A DNA stretch of 64,000 nucleotides, from positions 496,001-560,000 of the forward strand of contig CAVSDL010000001.1 of NCBI GenBank assembly GCA_963726775.1, written 5' to 3'. Positions 26,254-35,658 of the stretch are shown here, piece after piece. Made by a program: the position numbers and the translations under genes. Under the pieces are notes generated by a model. That model was not told the DNA's origin, ran no database searches, and saw nothing but the letters and a program-made list of their open reading frames with translations. The first letter of the stretch is position 1, and each line of letters opens with the position of its first letter. This stretch comes from CAIWHR01 sp963726775. GTDB taxonomy: Bacteria > Pseudomonadota > Gammaproteobacteria > Burkholderiales > Casimicrobiaceae.

Positions 26254-26877
26254 TCAGTTGAGGTCAGTGTCCTTGAAGTACTTCGTGCCGGACACGGTGA
26301 TCGTGGCGGAGAGCCCGGTGTTCGTGAGCTGGTACAGATAGACGCCAGGGGACACCTGGGCAGCGCCACTGAACTGCGCACCCTGGCCGCCTGCCATTGC
26401 CGACAGGTTTGCCTGGCCGCCGAATTCCCAGCCCTGATTGACGAAGTGCTTGAGCGCCTGTTCGTTGGTGAAAACGAAGATCAGGCGGTTCTGGTTCACG
26501 CCGAATCCAAGCCCTCCTTGCACCTGCACCATCTTCATGAAGGTCTGTCGCTGAGTGCGCTGGTTGACCACCACTCCCTTGCCGGTGGTGCCGCCCGCAA
26601 AGAACAGCTTGAGGCCAAAGGTGCTGAACACGCCGTAGCCGGCCGCCCGTTCAATGACTCTGCGGGTGCCAGGTGCGACCTCGAAAAGCGTGGCCAGCGC
26701 GTCCTGGGACATCTCCCGTACCTGCTGCCGCGCCTGAATGATCCTGCTTTCGTTCGGCACCCCTTCGGGCAAGGCGCTTTCGACATCCTTGAGCGGGTCC
26801 CAGGAAAATATCTGGGCGGCAACCGGCGGGGACGCGAGACACACGGCTAAAGCGATCATCAACGGGTACGATTTCAC
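26254..26877 (-). CDS. Exported SYLF (YSC84/Ysc84-like) lipid-binding domain protein
   Basis: 207 residues from a GTG at 26877 with AAGGGAAG five bases upstream; an internal ATG at 26859 is the alternative. Signal peptide about residues 1-22 (VKSYPLMIALAVCLASPPVAAQ). The SYLF domain follows: GYGVFSTFGLKLFFAGGTTGKGVVV, MVQVQGGLGFGVNQNRLIFVF, then a beta-rich tail. In eukaryotes the domain binds phosphoinositides; bacterial members are mostly uncharacterised envelope proteins. Next to a DUF3313 lipoprotein gene in the same direction. Confidence 0.83.
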   Translation of the reverse strand: MKSYPLMIALAVCLASPPVAAQIFSWDPLKDVESALPEGVPNESRIIQARQQVREMSQDALATLFEVAPGTRRVIERAAGYGVFSTFGLKLFFAGGTTGKGVVVNQRTQRQTFMKMVQVQGGLGFGVNQNRLIFVFTNEQALKHFVNQGWEFGGQANLSAMAGGQGAQFSGAAQVSPGVYLYQLTNTGLSATITVSGTKYFKDTDLN

Positions 26878-26933
26878 GGGCTTCCCTTGCGTCGTTAGGA
26901 AATATCGGGGGATGCAAGCCGCGCTTGCCTTCC

Positions 26934-27752
26934 TTAGCTGTTGCGCAATGCGGCGAAACGGCGAGCAAAATCGGCGGACCATTTGTCGAATGCCTTCTTC
27001 GCATAGTCCCATTGCGTGAACGAGTCCATATAACCGTTCACCCAGGCTTCGGCCGCCTTCGTCGCGCCGGCATTGAGATCGGCGGCGTACTTGAGCCCAA
27101 TCTCGGTATCCGCGCATTCCGCGATCACTTTGCCGGTGGCGCCATCGCGGAACTGCACTTCCATTCCGGTTTGGCCAAGGTACGGCGTTGAACCGACGGG
27201 CCTGCCGGTCGCCGCTCCGGAGCCAATTTCCGCGACGAAGCCGTATGGCACAGCGGTACCTGCGAGGCTCGCGACCTGATTGGTGGGGATGAGAGCGGTG
27301 AGCGCAATGCGCACCCGCAATACGCCCGGCCCGGTGGCGTTGACGACTTGCGCTTCCGGTTGGACGGCCTTGACCAGGTCGCTGTGGAAATAGTCGATCA
27401 TCGACTTGAGGTCGGTCGGATCGACGGGTTGCAGTGAGCTGGGCTGCAGATAAACCTGGATGCGTTCGAACAGCACCTTGGTGTATTGCTTCCAGTCAGC
27501 TCCCGCATCGCGCCAGCACAGCATTCCGCCGCCGCCCGGCATCGGTCGCAGACGTGCGTAGTCGGTGAGGAAGCCAACGCGACGTACATTGCCTGCGGTC
27601 GCTTCCGAGGCTACGATCCCGGAAGCACCCATGGTTCCCGTACTTCCTCCGCCTGCACCGGGTGTTGCGCAGCCCGCGAGCATCACAGTTACGCCGAACA
27701 CGCCTGCAACGAATGTGCGCGCCACAATCCGATTTATCGCATCACTTGTCAT
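26934..27752 (-). CDS. DUF3313-like lipoprotein
   Basis: 272 residues with a lipoprotein signal (GVTVMLAGC, lipidated Cys near residue 28). Family landmarks of DUF3313: VGFLTDYARLRP, YTKVLFERIQVY, and a C-terminal IGLKYAADLN... VNGYMDSFTQWDYAKKAFDKWS region, which would be periplasmic. The function of DUF3313 proteins is not established. Located between a Tyr/Gly-rich exported protein and a SYLF protein. Confidence 0.8.
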   Translation of the reverse strand: MTSDAINRIVARTFVAGVFGVTVMLAGCATPGAGGGSTGTMGASGIVASEATAGNVRRVGFLTDYARLRPMPGGGGMLCWRDAGADWKQYTKVLFERIQVYLQPSSLQPVDPTDLKSMIDYFHSDLVKAVQPEAQVVNATGPGVLRVRIALTALIPTNQVASLAGTAVPYGFVAEIGSGAATGRPVGSTPYLGQTGMEVQFRDGATGKVIAECADTEIGLKYAADLNAGATKAAEAWVNGYMDSFTQWDYAKKAFDKWSADFARRFAALRNS

Positions 27753-27892
27753 AACTTGATCTTCCCTCTGGGTTCTGTCGGTTCTCGGGGAGGAGTTTCC
27801 CCGTTCGTATCGAATAAACTTTCATTTCCTTCACGAACCTGAATCCGGCAACCCACGGGGGAATACAGGGTGGTCCGCCGCAGTTTGTCCGA

Positions 27893-30406
27893 TCAGCGCC
27901 GTCCACCGAAGCCACCCCCGCGGAAACCTCCGCCACCGAATCCACCACCGCCGAAACGACCTCCAAAACCGCCGCTTCCAAACCCACCGAAGCCGCCACC
28001 CCCGAAGCGGTCTCGCCCCAGGCCGCCACCAAAGCTGTGATCGAAGCTGTTCGAGAAGCCGCCAAAACGGTCGTCGCCGGCGCTGCGCGCTTGCGATTCG
28101 CGGTCGGCCCACGAAGAGTCGCCGGATGCGCTAACCCAGCCGCTGGCCGAATGCTGCTGCCAGCCGCCAGCGCCGTTGTGATAGACATTGCCGTTGACAT
28201 CCGCGTAATGCTGAGTGCCCACGCTTGCGCTGCCCCAGGTGGTCGCCTTCCCCGTCTTCGCGTTATACGTCGAGCCGCCACCGACGTGGGCATCGCCTTC
28301 CGGACCGGTGGTCGTCGCGCCTGCCCGGTTGTAGGTGCTGCCGCCGGCGCCGGTCGCCGAGACGGCGTTACCGACCGAGCGCTGGCCCGTGTATACGTTG
28401 GTGTTGCTGCCGCGTGCGACATTGCCTGAATCCCCAGCCGCGGTGTTGAACGTCCGGTCATAGGCGCGCGACGCGTTGCCTGTCCACGCGTTGAATTGCC
28501 GTCCGGCGTCGATATTGCCCGTGGTTCCTCGCGCCGTACCGTAGGAACCGGAGAATGTCGACCCGGCCACGCCACCACCCGCATACCAGCTCCGGGTGCC
28601 GGAATAAGCCGCGTTGCCCCAGTGGCCGTAGATGTTGGCACTCGCCGACCCGCAGCACGGATAGCTGCCCCAATAGCCCGGCCCGTACCACGCGCCGCCA
28701 CCCCAACCCCAGTACGGGTCCATCCATGCTGCTGTAGCGAGACCCATCGCGAAGCCCCATGTGTATCCGACCCACGGGTTATAGATCGGAGCTGCATAGA
28801 CGCCATAGGTATACGGTGGCGCGTACCAGACCGAGCCGATCCACGGCGTATACGCATAGCCAGTACCGTAGACGACCGTTCCATACGGCGATACCACCGC
28901 ACCGAGATAGCCCGGCGTGTAGCCAACGTACACGTACTGCGGCGTCGCCTCGTAGATCTTGGCGTAGGTCACGTAATAGATCGGCGACGATGGCGGAATT
29001 GTGTAGATCGCCGTCGGTACGGAGGTCGCGATGGTCCACGGCCCGGTGATTTTCGACGCGGTGAACCACACACCGGCGACGACCGCGTAATAGCCGTTGG
29101 GCGAGACCTGAATCAGCGGTTCGGAGGAATTTACGACGTAGGACAGTGCCGTGCCGTCGATCGGCGCGTACTGCGGCGGACCGTCGAAGCTTGGCGTGAA
29201 CGTTGGGCCGCCCTTGAGAGGAACGGTCGCGGTTTGAGGAATCGAATTGGAGATTGCAGCTTCCTGCGCCTGCGGGGTGCCTGCCACGGTCGGCAGTACC
29301 GCGCCGGCGAGCGCCTGCGACGGAATGCGCGCGAAATCAGTCGGAAGCGCATCGTTCGCGACAAACGTCCATGGCCCCACCAGCGCCACAGACCGAAACC
29401 AGCGTCCGGACATCAGCACGTAGTAGTCGTTATTGCTGGTGTCGATGAACGCGTCACTCGTCGTATTCGAGGCCCACAGCAGCCGGGTACCGACGATGGG
29501 CACGAAGTCCGACTGGCCCTTGAACACGATCAGTTCGCTCGGCACCTGGCTCGTGTAGATCGTGGGAACGCCATTCGCAAGCGACGGCTTCGGATTGGCG
29601 TTCGGCCCGCCATCGAGCATGTCGACAGTCCCGTTCTTGGCGAGCGCCTGGGCAGCGCGATCCATTCCGAACGGCTGGCGGAACGATTGTGTCCACGGCC
29701 CACCGATCGAGCCTGATTCGAGCCACCCGTCGTAAACGTGAATGTAGAGGTTCTGTCCGAGGCCACCCTTCAGGATCAATGCGCGCGTGTTGATGATGCG
29801 CTGAAAGCGCGAGTCGGACGGCACGGGCTTGAACACCGGCGCGCCGTCAATGGGCACCAGGATGGCTGGCGAATAGCTGACAAATACCTGCGGCGGGTTG
29901 TTCTGCACTGCAACCGTCGGCGGCTTGATGCCCGCGAGTGCAAGTGAGGACTCCAGCCGATCAAGCGAAATCGTGCGAATCGACTTGGCAAACTCAGTCT
30001 GCAGTTCCTTCGCGTACGCCGATCCATGATCCCGCAACGTCGGAAAGTCTATCTTCGAGATCCGCAGATTTTCGAAGGTCACCGTGCGCAGCACCTTGTC
30101 GACCTGGGTGCGCGTGGTGGCAAAGATTACGCCAAACGTTTCATCCTTCGCGCCGTCCGGCTTGATTGCCAGCGCCGTCCGGAACTCGAGCTGGTTGTCC
30201 ACCCATTTGTTGATTTGCGGCTGGTACACCAATACCTGTCCGTTAGAGAGGTCGACTACGCGCGGCCACGGATCGGCCGGCAGCGCGCCGGCGCGGGGAC
30301 TCTGCGCCAGCGCTCCGGTGGATGCGAGCAGCAGATTCAGAACGACGACTAGCCATTGCACAATGGAAAGGGGTTTCATAATCGTTCTCGCATTCATGTT
30401 CGTCAT
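27893..30406 (-). CDS. Large exported protein with Tyr/Trp/Gly-rich core and Gly-Phe-rich tail
   Basis: 837 residues from the ATG at 30406, which has GGGAG four bases upstream. Signal peptide at about residues 10-36 (IVQWLVVVLNLLLASTGALAQ). Residues ~40-470 look like repeated beta-rich domains, several containing GGPWT...A motifs. Residues ~485-615 are extraordinarily rich in Tyr, Trp, Gly and Pro (GYTPGYLG, YTPWIGSVWYAPPYTYGVY). The last ~60 residues are nearly all Gly, Phe, Arg and Ser. Such proteins have been labelled carbohydrate-binding family V/XII in databases, but that label is weak. Position after two sulfatase genes suggests an envelope or polysaccharide-related role. Confidence 0.72.
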   Translation of the reverse strand: MTNMNARTIMKPLSIVQWLVVVLNLLLASTGALAQSPRAGALPADPWPRVVDLSNGQVLVYQPQINKWVDNQLEFRTALAIKPDGAKDETFGVIFATTRTQVDKVLRTVTFENLRISKIDFPTLRDHGSAYAKELQTEFAKSIRTISLDRLESSLALAGIKPPTVAVQNNPPQVFVSYSPAILVPIDGAPVFKPVPSDSRFQRIINTRALILKGGLGQNLYIHVYDGWLESGSIGGPWTQSFRQPFGMDRAAQALAKNGTVDMLDGGPNANPKPSLANGVPTIYTSQVPSELIVFKGQSDFVPIVGTRLLWASNTTSDAFIDTSNNDYYVLMSGRWFRSVALVGPWTFVANDALPTDFARIPSQALAGAVLPTVAGTPQAQEAAISNSIPQTATVPLKGGPTFTPSFDGPPQYAPIDGTALSYVVNSSEPLIQVSPNGYYAVVAGVWFTASKITGPWTIATSVPTAIYTIPPSSPIYYVTYAKIYEATPQYVYVGYTPGYLGAVVSPYGTVVYGTGYAYTPWIGSVWYAPPYTYGVYAAPIYNPWVGYTWGFAMGLATAAWMDPYWGWGGGAWYGPGYWGSYPCCGSASANIYGHWGNAAYSGTRSWYAGGGVAGSTFSGSYGTARGTTGNIDAGRQFNAWTGNASRAYDRTFNTAAGDSGNVARGSNTNVYTGQRSVGNAVSATGAGGSTYNRAGATTTGPEGDAHVGGGSTYNAKTGKATTWGSASVGTQHYADVNGNVYHNGAGGWQQHSASGWVSASGDSSWADRESQARSAGDDRFGGFSNSFDHSFGGGLGRDRFGGGGFGGFGSGGFGGRFGGGGFGGGGFRGGGFGGRR

Positions 30407-30510
30407 CGATCTCCCGGGCCAATTGTGCCCGCGCTTCGGCAGCACCGGCCGAACGCATGTCGAGATCGACTGCGTTCTTGCGTTCGAATGGATGCTGTGT
30501 TGGACTCGGC

Positions 30511-32106
30511 TCAGTTTTGGGGAGCCGACAGCGTTTCAATCTCCTTCAGCCGCTTCATCGCCTGGAGCGCCTGCAGCGAGTTGTAGTTGATGCCAGCGGC
30601 GTTGAGGCTACTGCCTTGCTGGAACGGGTAGTCGGGCAGCGTCGTGAGGAATGCCTTCAACTTTTCCTGCACCGGCACGAACAGCCAGATGTTGTCCGCG
30701 TACCAGCGCAGGTAGAGCCCGGATTCGTGTGGCGCCTTCTCGTAGGGGTCGGCGCGGAGATTGACGAGCACCGGCCAGCCGGGAACGTTGCGCGTGGCGG
30801 TCGCGATGTTTCCGTCCTGCACCGCAAAGCTGGCTTTCCAGTCCTTCCAGCGCACGGCGTTCAGCTCGCCACCCTGTCCGAAGTAGAAGATCTCTTCGCG
30901 CGGCCCGCTCTTCGTCTCGCCCTTGAAGTACGGCAGGAAATTGTAGCCGTCGAGGTGGACCTTCCAGGTCTTGCCATTGGCCTGGTAGCTAGTCTTCAAC
31001 TTCTCGACGATGTTTGGCTCGCCGGCGGCCGCCAGGAGCGTCGGCAGCCAGTCCTCCTGTGAGAAGATCTCGTTGACGATAGTGCCCGGCTTGATCACGC
31101 CCGGCCAGCGCACGATCATCGGCACGCGAAAGCCCCCTTCGTAGGTCGTGCCCTTTTCCCCGTGGAAGGGCATGGTGCCGCCGTCCGGCCAGGTTCCGGT
31201 TTCGGCGCCGTTGTCGGTGCCGTACACGACGATGGTGTTGTCGGCGATGCCGAGTTCATCGAGCCGCTTGAGCAATCCACCGACCATGTCGTCGTGCTCC
31301 ACCATGCCGTCGGGATAGAGCCCGATGCCGGTGCGGCCCACGGCGGATGGCTTCAGATGCGTCCATACGTGCATCCGCGTCGTGTTGAACCAGATGAAGA
31401 ATGGTTTCTGTGCCTTCACCTGCGTGTCCATGAACTTGTTGGCGGCATCGTAAATTTCGAGGTCGACGGTCGGCATGCGCGCGCGCGTCAATGGACCGGT
31501 GTCCTCGATCTTCTGTCCACCCTTGCCGTCGGACCACGTATGCAACACGCCGCGCGGGCCGTACTTCTTCTTGAACTCGGGGTCCTTCGGGTAATAATAG
31601 GTCTCAGGCTCCTCTTCGGCATTGAGGTGGTAGAGATTGCCGAGGAATTCGTCGAACCCGTGCATGGTCGGCAGATGCGAATCGCGGTCGCCCAAGTGGT
31701 TCTTGCCGAACTGGCCGGTCGAATAGCCCTGGGCCTTGAGCAGGTCGGCGATGGTCGGCGCCCACTCCGGAATGCCTTGCGGCGAACCCGGCATGCCGAT
31801 GGTCAGCAACCCGGTGCGGAAGGGATGCTCGCCGAGGATGAATGATGCCCGGCCCGCCGTGCAGCTCTGCTGGGCGTAGGAGTCGGTGAAGATCGCCCCC
31901 TCCTTCGCGATGCGGTCAATGTTCGGTGTGCGATAGCCCATGATTCCCATGCTGTAGGCGCTGATGTTGTCGCGGCCAATGTCATCACCCCAGATCACCA
32001 GGATGTTGGGCTTCTTGGCCGGCGTCTGCGCGAGCGCTGGCGATGTCGCGCCGGGCGCGAGGATGATCGCGGCGACCAAGCTGATTAGCCATCGATGCAA
32101 ATTCAT
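30511..32106 (-). CDS. Exported arylsulfatase (type I sulfatase)
   Basis: 531 residues with a signal peptide (about 1-27, ending ALAQ). Metal-binding DD in ILVIWGDDIG (D41, D42); formylglycine motif SCTAGR with C82 as the residue to be oxidised (C-T-A-G-R, the C-x-A-x-R variant); GKNHLGDRD and the later TDNGAETGTWPDGG and PFHGEKGTTYEGG, all standard for the family. Hydrolyses sulfate esters after Cys-to-formylglycine conversion; the maturase is not encoded in this window. Paralog of the gene just upstream; the pair is 143 bases apart. Confidence 0.94.
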   Translation of the reverse strand: MNLHRWLISLVAAIILAPGATSPALAQTPAKKPNILVIWGDDIGRDNISAYSMGIMGYRTPNIDRIAKEGAIFTDSYAQQSCTAGRASFILGEHPFRTGLLTIGMPGSPQGIPEWAPTIADLLKAQGYSTGQFGKNHLGDRDSHLPTMHGFDEFLGNLYHLNAEEEPETYYYPKDPEFKKKYGPRGVLHTWSDGKGGQKIEDTGPLTRARMPTVDLEIYDAANKFMDTQVKAQKPFFIWFNTTRMHVWTHLKPSAVGRTGIGLYPDGMVEHDDMVGGLLKRLDELGIADNTIVVYGTDNGAETGTWPDGGTMPFHGEKGTTYEGGFRVPMIVRWPGVIKPGTIVNEIFSQEDWLPTLLAAAGEPNIVEKLKTSYQANGKTWKVHLDGYNFLPYFKGETKSGPREEIFYFGQGGELNAVRWKDWKASFAVQDGNIATATRNVPGWPVLVNLRADPYEKAPHESGLYLRWYADNIWLFVPVQEKLKAFLTTLPDYPFQQGSSLNAAGINYNSLQALQAMKRLKEIETLSAPQN

Positions 32107-32173
32107 TTCATCCCTCCTGGAGTTGCGCTGATGACGAGCGATAAATGTCGTCTACCCGAAGACCAAACGATAC

Positions 32174-32195
32174 GGGCGGCCGCTTTGGGCCGCCC
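32174..32195 (-). terminator. GC-rich hairpin downstream of the upstream sulfatase
   Basis: GGGCGGCC and its complement flank a five-base loop about 55 bases after the sulfatase stop codon on the minus strand. The run of T that follows is poor, so it may only attenuate transcription into the second sulfatase gene. Confidence 0.5.
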
Positions 32196-32249
32196 GCTTA
32201 TTCACATCAAAGTCGCCTCACCGAGATTTCGGACTCGCAACGTCCTTGC

Positions 32250-33962
32250 CTAGTCCCCTCTTCCGCGAGTCCTCTTCATTTGTTCCCTGACCTCCGTGAG
32301 AACCTGGGCCAGGCTGTAAGACGCGGGGGCCTGCAGCGCGGGGTACGGCCCATAGGACTCCAGTTCCTGCAGCCACAGCGCCTGGCCGATGGGAATGATG
32401 TTCCAGTCGTAGATATAAGCGGTCACCGGTCCGGCGAGCGCTCCGCCCTGGCCCAAGAGCGTTTTCGGTTCAAAACCTACGGACCCCTCGAACGGGTCCC
32501 GCCTGATGTTGGCGACCAAAGGCCAGTGGAAGGTATGGACCCCCATCAGGCCGCCGGTCGCGGCCTCGGATGCCATCGCGAAATAGATCTTCCAGTTCTT
32601 GTAGCGAACTGCCGACGGAACCGCGCCGCCGTAGTAGAAGAACGTATCACGTGCCGATTTCTCCGACTTGCCGGTCAGATAGTCGAGCTGGTTGACCCCT
32701 TGAAGCTTGGTCTTGACGATACCGGGATACTTGCCCTCCATGATCTGCTTGTTGAGGTCGTTGCCCTTGGCCCCACCGGCGATTTCAACAAAAGTTGGCA
32801 TCCAATCGTACGACGCGAAGATGTCGTTCAGGATCGTGCCCGGCTTGATGTGCCCTGGCCAGCGGATGACCGCCGGCGCGCGCATGCCGCCTTCCCAGGT
32901 GGTCAGCTTGCCGCCCTTGAAGGGGGTGTTGCCGCCGTCGGGGAAGGTGATGACTTCGGCGCCGTTGTCGGTGGTGAAGACGATGATGGTGTTGTCGAGT
33001 TGGCCCATGTCTTCCAGCTTCTTGATCACGTAGCCGATGTTGTCGTCCATTTGTTTCATGCCGGCTTCGTTGACGCCCCAGTCCTTGCCGCCGGGCGTAC
33101 CTACCATCGCCATGTACTTGTCCGACAGCATGCTCGTGATGTGCATGCGCGCCGGGTTGTACCAGACGAAGAAGGGCTTGTTGGTCTTCTTCGGGTCGTT
33201 GCGGCCGAGGAAGTCGATGACCTTGGCCGAGATTTCCTCATCCACGGTTTCAGAGCGCTTCAGCGTCAGCGGCCCCTGGTCGCTGCAGGTCTGGTTCTTC
33301 TCGGTGCCGTCGGACGACGTGCAGGCGAGCACCGGCCGCGGCGGCGTCATGCACAGCGTCGTCTTCGCATCCACCGCGCCGGGCGGGTCGCTGAGGCCGC
33401 GAACCGGCGTGTTCTTGCACGGCGCTACGATCGCCTGCTCAGTCGGGGTCCGATTGATGTCGGGGAAGCTTACCCCCTGCATCGCGTCCAGGTGGTAGAG
33501 GTAGCCCCAGAATTCCTGGAAGCCGTGCGCCGTCGGCAGCGCCGCCGAATGGTCGCCCAGATGGTTCTTACCGAACTCGCCGGTGGTGTAGCCGAGGTCG
33601 AGCAGGAACCTGGCCAGCGAAGGCGTGCCGGGCTGCAGGAAGGATGGGCTGCCGGGCAATTGCGGCGGGATCATGCCGGCGCGCAGCGGCGTCATGCCGG
33701 TGAAGAAGGCGGTGCGCCCGGCCGTGCAGCTTTGCTCGGCGTAGTAGGTCATGAACTTCGCGCCCTCTCGCGCGATACGGTCGATGTTGGGCGTCTCGCC
33801 GACCATCAGTCCTTGATGGTAGATACTCGGCTGCATCCAGCCGATGTCGTCGCCCATGATGAACAGGATATTGGGCTTGGCCTGGCCAAGCGCGGACGAC
33901 GATGCGAACAGGCCAATGATCAGAACGGCAATTGCCGCTCTGCTTACTCCGATCAAATTCAT
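32250..33962 (-). CDS. Exported arylsulfatase (type I sulfatase), paralog
   Basis: 570 residues from the ATG at 33962, preceded by CTGGAG; this start gives a clean signal peptide (about 1-27, ending ALGQ), whereas the longer frame to 34043 adds an unrelated leader. Metal ligands in ILFIMGDDIGW, formylglycine motif SCTAGR with C79, GKNHLGDHSAALPT, and TTDNGAEVITFPDGG. An insertion around residues ~150-200 contains several cysteines (PCKNTPVRG, TLCMTPP, ACTSSDG) not present in its paralog. Expected to be periplasmic or outer-surface; substrate unknown. Confidence 0.94.
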   Translation of the reverse strand: MNLIGVSRAAIAVLIIGLFASSSALGQAKPNILFIMGDDIGWMQPSIYHQGLMVGETPNIDRIAREGAKFMTYYAEQSCTAGRTAFFTGMTPLRAGMIPPQLPGSPSFLQPGTPSLARFLLDLGYTTGEFGKNHLGDHSAALPTAHGFQEFWGYLYHLDAMQGVSFPDINRTPTEQAIVAPCKNTPVRGLSDPPGAVDAKTTLCMTPPRPVLACTSSDGTEKNQTCSDQGPLTLKRSETVDEEISAKVIDFLGRNDPKKTNKPFFVWYNPARMHITSMLSDKYMAMVGTPGGKDWGVNEAGMKQMDDNIGYVIKKLEDMGQLDNTIIVFTTDNGAEVITFPDGGNTPFKGGKLTTWEGGMRAPAVIRWPGHIKPGTILNDIFASYDWMPTFVEIAGGAKGNDLNKQIMEGKYPGIVKTKLQGVNQLDYLTGKSEKSARDTFFYYGGAVPSAVRYKNWKIYFAMASEAATGGLMGVHTFHWPLVANIRRDPFEGSVGFEPKTLLGQGGALAGPVTAYIYDWNIIPIGQALWLQELESYGPYPALQAPASYSLAQVLTEVREQMKRTRGRGD

Positions 33963-34861
33963 TGGAAGTCTCCAGAGGAATTGTTGAGACGTGACCACAA
34001 CCATGGTTGTGGCCTCTCCCTTGCCCCGGATACGCGTCGACAAGCGAGCCGGGCATCATCGCAGGAAGCAATCCACCGTCGCAACAGGGTTATTGACGGT
34101 CACACCAAGGCCGCAGCGCACGATGTGATCGTCGATTGCCGCCGGCATTTTCTTGCGTGCGGGCGCGCACCGGCGCTGACCGGCGCTGTGCTGTATCGGT
34201 GAATGTGATCCAAGTTAACGGCCGCTTACTGGCAATTTGGTCGGCGACGCTGACCGACTGGTCCTGGCCGGACTGCGACATGCAAGCAGCGGCGCAGACA
34301 CCGCCAGTGGCCGGTTACGGGCGCTCGAAAAACCGCAGATGCAAATGTTGGTTTTCCGCTATACAGCGATGGTCGCCCTGCGCGACAGTGCGCCCCATGT
34401 CGTCCATGACGGGCGGCGCAGTACGTTGGCCACGCCAGGCCGGCATGACGCCCCTTGCGCGTCGCCCTTTGCCGAGCCATCGGCGCCCAATGCCGTCCTG
34501 CCTCTGAAAGCCGGCGGGCCCCTCCGGGCCTGAGGTCAAGTCGAAAGGTCCGCTGCGGTCGGTTGTTCGTTGCCGCGGCTTCGTCAGGCCCCTGCGCAAT
34601 CGCACCAGGCTTCATGCGGCGCGGTCGCAAGTCGGGCTATGGGACTCCGGGTGGCGTTCGTCTTCGAGCGCGCCCGCGGTGTCCATCATGGTAGGCGCGA
34701 CCGGCCGCCGATCGTGTGCCGCAGCGCTGTGCTGCGCACACCCTTTGGCCGACTCGCTGCACCAGCCCCCCTGGCCCAGCGCGCGTCGTTACTAGCGGGC
34801 CACCGCTAGTGACGTACGCGCACCCTGGCGCCGGCACTGCGTTTTCGCGACGTTTCTTCGC
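33963..34861. other. Island region without a supportable gene
   Basis: About 900 bases between the sulfatase block and the integrase remnant. Short open frames exist on both strands but none shows a domain, a good ribosome site or protein-like composition. It contains the promoter region of the minus-strand sulfatase block and probably decayed sequence linked to the integrase relic. Confidence 0.45.
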
Positions 34862-35395
34862 GTGACGCAGCTTGGCAGGGAACAACTCGATGGCATCCGC
34901 ACCCCCTGCGCCCGGATGTCGCTGCGCTTGCAGGCTGCCTTCGGCCTGCGCCGGGAAGCTTCGATCAAGATCGTCCCAGCCCGGGCCGACCGGGGCGACA
35001 CGCTGGTGCTCAAGGCGTCCTGGAACAAGGGCGGACGCGAGATCCGGATGCCCATCCGCACCGCAGAGCAGCGGCAGCTCCTCGACGAGGCCAAGGTCCT
35101 CGCCAGGGGCAAAAGCCTGGTCGCGCCGGGCTATACGACCTACCGCGATTACCTGCAGCACTTCCGCTACGAGTGCGGGCGGGTCGGCATTCACGCCTTC
35201 CACGGGCATCGGCATCTGTACGCCCAGACCCGCTACCAGGAACTGACCGGCTGGCAGTGTCCGGCCCGCGGTGGTCCGACGTCCCGGCAGCTCATCCGGC
35301 AACAGAAGGCGATCGACCGCGCGGCGCGGGAGACCATCAGCCACGAGATGGGCCACGTTCGCGAGCAGATCACCGCGGTCTACTTAGGTCGATAG
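34862..35395 (+). pseudogene. Remnant of a second integrase (Integrase_1-type tyrosine recombinase)
   Basis: The 177-codon frame matches the catalytic half of a tyrosine-recombinase family distinct from the intact island integrase: GLRREASIKI (first catalytic Arg), SWNKGGREIRMPI, HGHRHLYAQTRYQELTGW (H-x-x-R box) and ISHEMGHVREQITAVYLGR with the nucleophilic Tyr. The N-terminal core-binding domain is missing and no upstream frame restores it, so it is probably truncated and inactive. It suggests an earlier element at the same site. Confidence 0.7.
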
Positions 35396-35430
35396 GTTTT
35401 CGATCGCAACACACGCCGCTGGAGTCGTGC

Positions 35431-35658
35431 ATGGACACGCTCGATCTGCGAGCTGCCGCTGCCTTCCTGCACATCCATCCGGTGACCTTGCAGGAGAAAG
35501 CCCGGACCGGAGAGATTCCCGGCGCGAAGATCGGCAGGTGCTGGGTCTTCGTCGACGTTGACCTCATCGAACACATCCGCTCACAATATCCGCGGCGTGT
35601 GTTGCAGAGTGAACGTAAGGAGTTCGAATCGAATCATGTCACTCTACAAACGCAATGA
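35431..35658 (+). CDS. Small excisionase-like helix-turn-helix protein
   Basis: 75 residues: LDLRAAAAFLHIHPVTLQEKARTGEIPGAKIGRCWVF is the MerR-like HTH_17 fold used by excisionases and AlpA-type regulators. It overlaps the integrase start by 23 bases in the same direction, fitting an int-xis pair. The ATG has GGAG about eight bases upstream. Likely controls excision direction or integrase expression. Confidence 0.75.
   Translation: MDTLDLRAAAAFLHIHPVTLQEKARTGEIPGAKIGRCWVFVDVDLIEHIRSQYPRRVLQSERKEFESNHVTLQTQ

Noticed and set aside
34136..34630. Short overlapping frames on both strands in the island gap
   Set aside because: No domain, ribosome site or conserved composition; kept as non-coding.
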